Of a DNA stretch of 64,000 nt, positions 59,435 through 64,000 are shown piece by piece. The stretch covers positions 178,019 to 242,018 of the forward strand of contig MNCI01026259.1 in NCBI GenBank assembly GCA_015680685.1, read 5' to 3'. The number at the start of each line of letters is the position of its first letter. Position 1 is the stretch's first letter. A program made the position numbers and the translations under genes. The stretch is from Gnetum montanum (lineage: Eukaryota; Streptophyta; Gnetopsida; Gnetales; Gnetaceae). Below the pieces are notes generated by a model, which was given only the letters and a program-made list of their open reading frames with translations, made no database searches and had not been told where the DNA came from.

Positions 59435-59616
59435 TTTTTTGGGGGGGTTGTTAAGGTGATGTGCTAGCTGGAGAAGAAAAATTAAATCCAAAACCTTAAC
59501 AGAGCCCAATGTTGCAAGTTGACCCCCCAGTCAACCTGCAACAAGACAAAAGCTTATCGCACCCCCCTGGGACGACAGCTGAAGAAGGAGATCAAGACAC
59601 CTAATTCAAAGAGAAT
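59435..59616 (-). promoter_or_regulatory. LINE 3' UTR with stable hairpin
   Basis: Hairpin 59511-59542: 13-bp arms GTTGCAAGTTGAC and GTCAACCTGCAAC (one mismatch, which is G-U in RNA) around a 6-nt loop. In several LINEs a 3' stem-loop is recognised by the element's own RT to start target-primed reverse transcription. That role is inferred here. Confidence 0.7.
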
Positions 59617-62600
59617 TCAGTTGGAAAAGGTAATATTATTGAGAAAGCCTAGTTCGCGACATTGAAGTTGGACATTTCCAGCAATAGAGCATTTCATACC
59701 GTAGTCAAATTCATTGTAGTTTGTGTTATGATACCAAGCATCTAGACGACATTTCCAAATAAAGAAGATAATCTCAAATAGGAGGATTTTCCAGGCTTTT
59801 TGAAGGTGACGCTTAACACAATCATCTTGAAGGATACATTGAGGAAAACTAAGAGAATGATTAGGAAGGAAGACTTGGAGAGATTTACACCATTGCCAAA
59901 TGTATTGAGAGAATGAGCAATCCCAAAAGACGTGTTGAAAAGAATCATCCGCTTTACAAATGGGGCATTTAGGATGATCAATTCCTAAAAAAAGAAGCCT
60001 ATGTCCGATGGGAAGACCTTGATGAACCAAGGACCAAAACAAAAAACGATGCTTAGGTTGAGCCTTGGAAGTCCAAATCCGACGAAAAATAGTTTTCCAC
60101 TGGTGATCCTCAAGATGTAAACTCCAACGTCTATTTAGAGTGGAGAATTGAAAAGCTTGCGTATGAAACCAAGATTGGGCTTTAGAGATACGTAAAGAGC
60201 AAAGAGGGGAACCGTCAGGCCAAAACCAATCTTCGTACCAAGGAGTATTAGTATGCATCTTATGCACAACAAAGTTGGAAAGGACTTGCTCAATGTGTTG
60301 GTAAATGACAATATCTTGTCTTTGAAACCCCCATTTAACTTTCGCATGTGTCCAAGAGAGGGTAGGAGAATCATTTCTAATAGTAAATAATTGATCAATA
60401 TGGTGGAGATTGCGGTCAGCAAAACGATTGGCCCTATGAGAGAATTCATCGTAAAGACAACCTCCATTCTTTTTAAATATAGGGGACCACCAGATCGAGT
60501 GAGTCGACAGAGATTGCAAGCTTATCTGGGAAGGTTTCCATTGTAACAGATCTCGAAGTTGGCTCCAACAACGCCAAATTTGCTGGAACCAAAAAGAACC
60601 TTTGATCTTCTGAGAGTTTTTACTAATGATCCAATTGCTCCAATGAGTATTATGCCATCGTTGGTGTGTACCAAGACTAGAGATATTGTGCCTAAAAAGG
60701 ATCTTCCAAGCTTCATCTCCTTCCATACATCGAGTCACCCATTTGGAGGCCAAGAGAATACTCTGGTGCTCAATAGAGGCAAGTCCTAAGCCCCCTTGTT
60801 CTTTATTTAAAGTGCAAGTATCCCAAGCTACTCGATGAAAAGCTTTGTGATCATCCTTATCCCCCCAAAGGAAATTCCTGAGAATGTTGTTAATGCAATG
60901 AAAGGAAGATTTGGAAGGAGCCATAAAGGAAGAGTAATAGACATGAGTGGAGCTCAAAATATGATTAGCTACGATAAATCTACCTGCAAGAGATAAGGGT
61001 TTAGAAGCCCATTTCAAAGCTTTATGTTTCACCTTTTCCACCACATTGTTCCATATGGTAGTGGGAGTAGCAAATAAAGCAATAGGGATGCCTAAGAGGG
61101 TGAAAGGATCAATAGGAGATAGCCACTTGATATCAAAGTGATAAGTCCAAGGAGGCCTAGGAGAGAAGCTAGATCGAATGGCTTGCGTTTTGTTCCAATT
61201 AATCTTAGCTCCTGAGGCTCTACAGTAGATATCTATGCATTGCAAGGCAGTGTTAAAATTATTATGGTCCTCGATCAAAGTGATAAAAGTATCATCTGCA
61301 AACTGGCTGTAAACAAGATCATGTCCTTGTTGTGGAAGAGAGATACCTCTTAGCCGCATAGAATCATTAGAAGATCTAAGAACAGCTCCCAGAGCATCAG
61401 CAGCTAGGATGAAAAGATAAGGGGCTAAAGGGCACCCTTGTCGAACTGATTTTTGAAGCTCAATGACCTTAGAGAAGGATCCGTTAATGCAGATGACTGA
61501 AGAGGCCTCGGACAAAACAAGATCAATATGTCTCTCAAAAGCATTACCTAAGTTGTGGTGTTTGACTATACTTTTTAAAAAGGACCAATCAAGCATGTCG
61601 TAAGCTTTAGCAAAATCAAGCTTAAGAAGAATAGCATTTTGATTAGTGGAAGAAGCCCAGTGCAAGCCCTCAATAGCAGTAACAACATTGTCTAAAATAT
61701 ATCTACCTTGAACAAAACCGGTTTGCTCCTTGCTTATAAGATGAGGAAGAAAGGGTTTAAGTTTATTAGCTATAGCTTTGGCAATGATTTTATAGATGAC
61801 ATTTAAAAGAGTGATAGGGCGCCAATTACTTATATTCAGTCGATCTCCTGACTTGGGGAGAAGCTTAATAATACCAGCGTTAATCTGCTTACCAAAGGAT
61901 CCTTCCCTAAGAGCTTCCTTATATACCCTATAAACAGTGTCTTGAAGAGTGGGCCAGAATTTCTTAAAAAATTCTGTGGGAAGGCCATCCATACCAGGGG
62001 CTTTACCATCGTGGAGTTGTTGAAGAGCATTACCAAGATCCTGTATGGAAAGAAGAGAAGCATCACCAAAGATGGAGTGATTAAAAGGTGTAATAGCTCC
62101 TAAACAAGTGTTAACTGCAGTGGGGTCAATCGCCTCTTTTCGAAAAGTTCGAGAGTAGAACTCAAAGAAGGCCTGAAGAATGTCATCCTTGGAGGTAAAG
62201 ATATTATCTTCTACTTGAATAGCTGGAATTTTATGGGACGGATTCCCCCCTTTGAGGAGACGAAAAAAGCCCTTTGTAGCCTGGTCACCCATGCGAAGCC
62301 AAGAGAGACGAGCACGGAGGTGAGCACCTCTCGCTTCATAGTGATCCATTATACGTAGGTTCTCCTTGGCACGTTTCAAACGACTAAAGTGAGCCTCAGT
62401 AGCTTCATCTTGATTAATGGTGTTTTGAAGTAAGGAAATTTCTTCATGAAGGTTGGACTTGTGAGAACTTAGTTGTGAAGCAATCAATTTACCTGCATGT
62501 TTGGAAAACCGTTGGAGGCGGGTACAAGCATTTGTCCACCAATCAATCCAACCGTCATCACCGAGGGGTTTAGGATGCAAATTCCAGATTTGCATCAATA

Positions 62601-63417
62601 AAGAGCAAAGGGAGTTACTATGAAGAAAGGCAGTGTTAAAAATATAAAGATCGTTAGAAGAGTATGAGTTCCCAGAGTGGGAAAGAGACCAATGAATAGG
62701 ATAATGATCTGACAAGACCTGGGAATAATCTGCTTGGACAGGGGCACCGTTGGTAGAAGTAAAATGAATAAGGGGATTAGTAGATAGATAAACCCTATCC
62801 AATCGAGAAGAGATGTAGGAAGCACCAAGTCTAGCGTTACTCCAAGTAAACCAGTTAGAGGTACTAGAAGAGGAATAGTTTTCATTAGCTTCTTGCAACG
62901 TTAATTGACATTTCAACGAGAGCCACTCAGAGAGCTCCCTGTTGTCTAAACCACCTCTATGTCCTCCTAATTTATCCTTTGGATGCTCAGTCATGTTGAA
63001 GTCCCCAGCAATAATCCATTTAGCTGGGGGTAAATTGTGTCTGAGCCAATTCCACAAGAGCTTCCGATCGGTTGAGTGACAAGGAGCATAAATGGAGACA
63101 ATCCCTAAGATCTCATTCGCGTACCGTAATCGAACCCAACTACAATGCCCTAAATTATCACAACCGTGATCAAGAACAGACTCCTGCCACTTATTATGGA
63201 GAAAAATTATAGCCCCCCCTTTACCATGTTCATGGTGAGTAGAAACATAAGAACTGTTGGGAAAAATGCTCTGGCAGCAAGTTTGAAGATTGAATCCTTG
63301 GATTTTAACTTCTTGAAGACAAACAACGTCAAAGGAATGTCTCTGAATATAATCTCGAACTATATATCTTCTACGAGGGTCTGAGAGACCCCTAACATTC
63401 CATGAACAACACTTCAT
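59617..63417 (-). CDS. LINE ORF2: AP endonuclease and reverse transcriptase
   Basis: 1266 codons, uninterrupted. Residues 1-245 form an AP-type endonuclease with N7 (SWNV), E36 (LQEV), D139/N141 (GDFN) and D237/H238 (SDH) all present. It nicks target DNA. Residues about 460-745 are reverse transcriptase: GKAPGMDGLP (471-480), NWRPITLLNV (531-540), KEQTGFVQGR (563-572), FAKAYD (602-607), RQGCPLAPYLF (659-669) and the catalytic F706-A-D-D709. The C-terminus has a zf-RVT type knuckle C1151-x2-C1154-x7-H1162-x4-C1167. No RNase H domain follows, as usual for many plant L1 elements. The start ATG overlaps the ORF1 stop (ATGA), suggesting re-initiation or coupled translation. All key residues are intact, so activity is possible. 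Confidence 0.96.
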   Translation of the reverse strand: MKCCSWNVRGLSDPRRRYIVRDYIQRHSFDVVCLQEVKIQGFNLQTCCQSIFPNSSYVSTHHEHGKGGAIIFLHNKWQESVLDHGCDNLGHCSWVRLRYANEILGIVSIYAPCHSTDRKLLWNWLRHNLPPAKWIIAGDFNMTEHPKDKLGGHRGGLDNRELSEWLSLKCQLTLQEANENYSSSSTSNWFTWSNARLGASYISSRLDRVYLSTNPLIHFTSTNGAPVQADYSQVLSDHYPIHWSLSHSGNSYSSNDLYIFNTAFLHSNSLCSLLMQIWNLHPKPLGDDGWIDWWTNACTRLQRFSKHAGKLIASQLSSHKSNLHEEISLLQNTINQDEATEAHFSRLKRAKENLRIMDHYEARGAHLRARLSWLRMGDQATKGFFRLLKGGNPSHKIPAIQVEDNIFTSKDDILQAFFEFYSRTFRKEAIDPTAVNTCLGAITPFNHSIFGDASLLSIQDLGNALQQLHDGKAPGMDGLPTEFFKKFWPTLQDTVYRVYKEALREGSFGKQINAGIIKLLPKSGDRLNISNWRPITLLNVIYKIIAKAIANKLKPFLPHLISKEQTGFVQGRYILDNVVTAIEGLHWASSTNQNAILLKLDFAKAYDMLDWSFLKSIVKHHNLGNAFERHIDLVLSEASSVICINGSFSKVIELQKSVRQGCPLAPYLFILAADALGAVLRSSNDSMRLRGISLPQQGHDLVYSQFADDTFITLIEDHNNFNTALQCIDIYCRASGAKINWNKTQAIRSSFSPRPPWTYHFDIKWLSPIDPFTLLGIPIALFATPTTIWNNVVEKVKHKALKWASKPLSLAGRFIVANHILSSTHVYYSSFMAPSKSSFHCINNILRNFLWGDKDDHKAFHRVAWDTCTLNKEQGGLGLASIEHQSILLASKWVTRCMEGDEAWKILFRHNISSLGTHQRWHNTHWSNWIISKNSQKIKGSFWFQQIWRCWSQLRDLLQWKPSQISLQSLSTHSIWWSPIFKKNGGCLYDEFSHRANRFADRNLHHIDQLFTIRNDSPTLSWTHAKVKWGFQRQDIVIYQHIEQVLSNFVVHKMHTNTPWYEDWFWPDGSPLCSLRISKAQSWFHTQAFQFSTLNRRWSLHLEDHQWKTIFRRIWTSKAQPKHRFLFWSLVHQGLPIGHRLLFLGIDHPKCPICKADDSFQHVFWDCSFSQYIWQWCKSLQVFLPNHSLSFPQCILQDDCVKRHLQKAWKILLFEIIFFIWKCRLDAWYHNTNYNEFDYGMKCSIAGNVQLQCRELGFLNNITFSN

Positions 63418-64000
63418 TGGGTTTGTGTAGAAGGAAGAGGATCTTCCTCGACCACCAATGCCTTAAAAGAATTTCTAGATTCAAAGTTGTTAACTAGAGG
63501 ACGCCGAGCGCTTGTTCGTTTGTAAATGGGCTGGCTAGAACCAGTCGATGAGCGATGCCCTTTAGGGAAAGCACTAAAGATGGGGTTATCGCGTGTGACT
63601 GAGGCATAAGATTTTCGGGTAACACGCTCCCAACTACTAGTAGCGTCTTTTGGGGCCCCTTCTTGGTTAAGAGGGGTCTTGGTGGCGTCAGTATCCTCGA
63701 CTCTCATATCTTCAACTTCGGACACCTTGGCATCTGAAGAAGGAGATTTAGTTGAGGGAACCTCAACAGTATCCTTGCCTATGTCCTGAGCTATGTTTTG
63801 ATTTTTTAGTTCTTCACTAACTTGTTCTGCTAAAATTCGCTCAGTTTCAAGCTTGGCTAGTAACTTTGGACATTGAGCTTTACGGTGGTTCGGATCGTGA
63901 CAGTAGTAACAACGGTTAGGAAGTGTAAGATATGTGATTTTTTGAACAAAAGTCTTTCCTTTCACATTAACTTCCAATGAATCAGGACGTGGCTTTTGCA
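63414..64000 (-). CDS. LINE ORF1, C-terminal part (runs off window)
   Basis: Open from the window edge to TGA at 63414-63416. ORF1 proteins of L1-type plant LINEs bind RNA and package it with ORF2. A CCHC zinc knuckle CYYCHDPNHRKAQC (C-x2-C-x4-H-x4-C) is encoded near 63870-63911, followed by a long charged, Ser/Thr-rich tail. The reading frame continues upstream of 63977 as QKPRPDSLEVNV, so 63977 is not the true start. The N-terminal DUF4283-type domain expected in this family would lie beyond 64000. The stop overlaps the ORF2 ATG. Confidence 0.9.
   Translation of the reverse strand, partial: QKPRPDSLEVNVKGKTFVQKITYLTLPNRCYYCHDPNHRKAQCPKLLAKLETERILAEQVSEELKNQNIAQDIGKDTVEVPSTKSPSSDAKVSEVEDMRVEDTDATKTPLNQEGAPKDATSSWERVTRKSYASVTRDNPIFSAFPKGHRSSTGSSQPIYKRTSARRPLVNNFESRNSFKALVVEEDPLPSTQTQ

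Larger units (their letters stand above)
59435..64000 (-). mobile_element. L1-type LINE, nearly intact, 5' end outside window
   Basis: Minus-strand non-LTR element: ORF1 (partial at window edge), ORF2, a 3' UTR of about 180 bp and a short A6 tail (59435-59440) preceded by C7. ORF2 has no stop or frameshift, in strong contrast with every other element here, so it is the youngest insertion. It lies in the endonuclease relic at 58790-59434. The target duplication cannot be checked because the 5' end is off the window. Confidence 0.93.

Overview
This window looks like repeat-filled intergenic DNA from a plant with a large genome. The evidence is layered LTR retrotransposons with 0.6-0.9 kb LTRs and 5-bp target duplications, Athila-type Ty3/gypsy polyproteins, a Tekay/Del-style LTR, Copia LTR debris, and a plant L1-type LINE. 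A gymnosperm is plausible, but the sequence does not prove it. I found no intact host gene. The only intact protein-coding genes belong to the LINE at the right end.

Layout. 1-1162 is a truncated Athila-like pol fragment (copy A). A decayed PIF1/Helitron-type helicase (5230-5613 and 28645-28953) is split by Athila-like element B (5614-28644). B is itself split by related element C (12576-25815, target duplication GTACC). Next come a foldback MITE-like element (29262-29640), head-to-head Copia-type LTR relics (29655-31109), and a broken host-derived gene resembling plant sacsin/NO VEIN-like proteins (31110-34164).

The right half is a three-deep nest. Element F (35405-56379) is a non-autonomous LTR element carrying an intronless CCR4-type deadenylase sequence instead of gag-pol. 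D (39479-55233, target duplication AGAAG) sits inside that captured gene. E (41709-48830, minus strand, target duplication CTTAT) sits inside the gag of D. D and E are Athila-like derivatives that lost the RT-RNase H-integrase core.

Most notable system. C and D both carry a roughly 2.8-kb ORF after pol, in the env position of Athila elements. It has a domain resembling the 'putative plant transposon protein' family followed by coiled coils. In both elements the ORF lies about 0.5 kb downstream of an internal block that mimics the U3/TATA region of that element's own LTR. This suggests the ORF has a second, LTR-like promoter, retained even in D, which has no pol.

The right end (59435-64000, minus strand) is a LINE with an uninterrupted 1266-codon ORF2, a TGA/ATG overlap between ORF1 and ORF2, and a strong 3' hairpin. 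It is inserted into an older endonuclease relic. The window has single N bases at 26660, 26856 and 36850. The stretch between the first two exactly reverses nearby sequence and is probably an assembly error.
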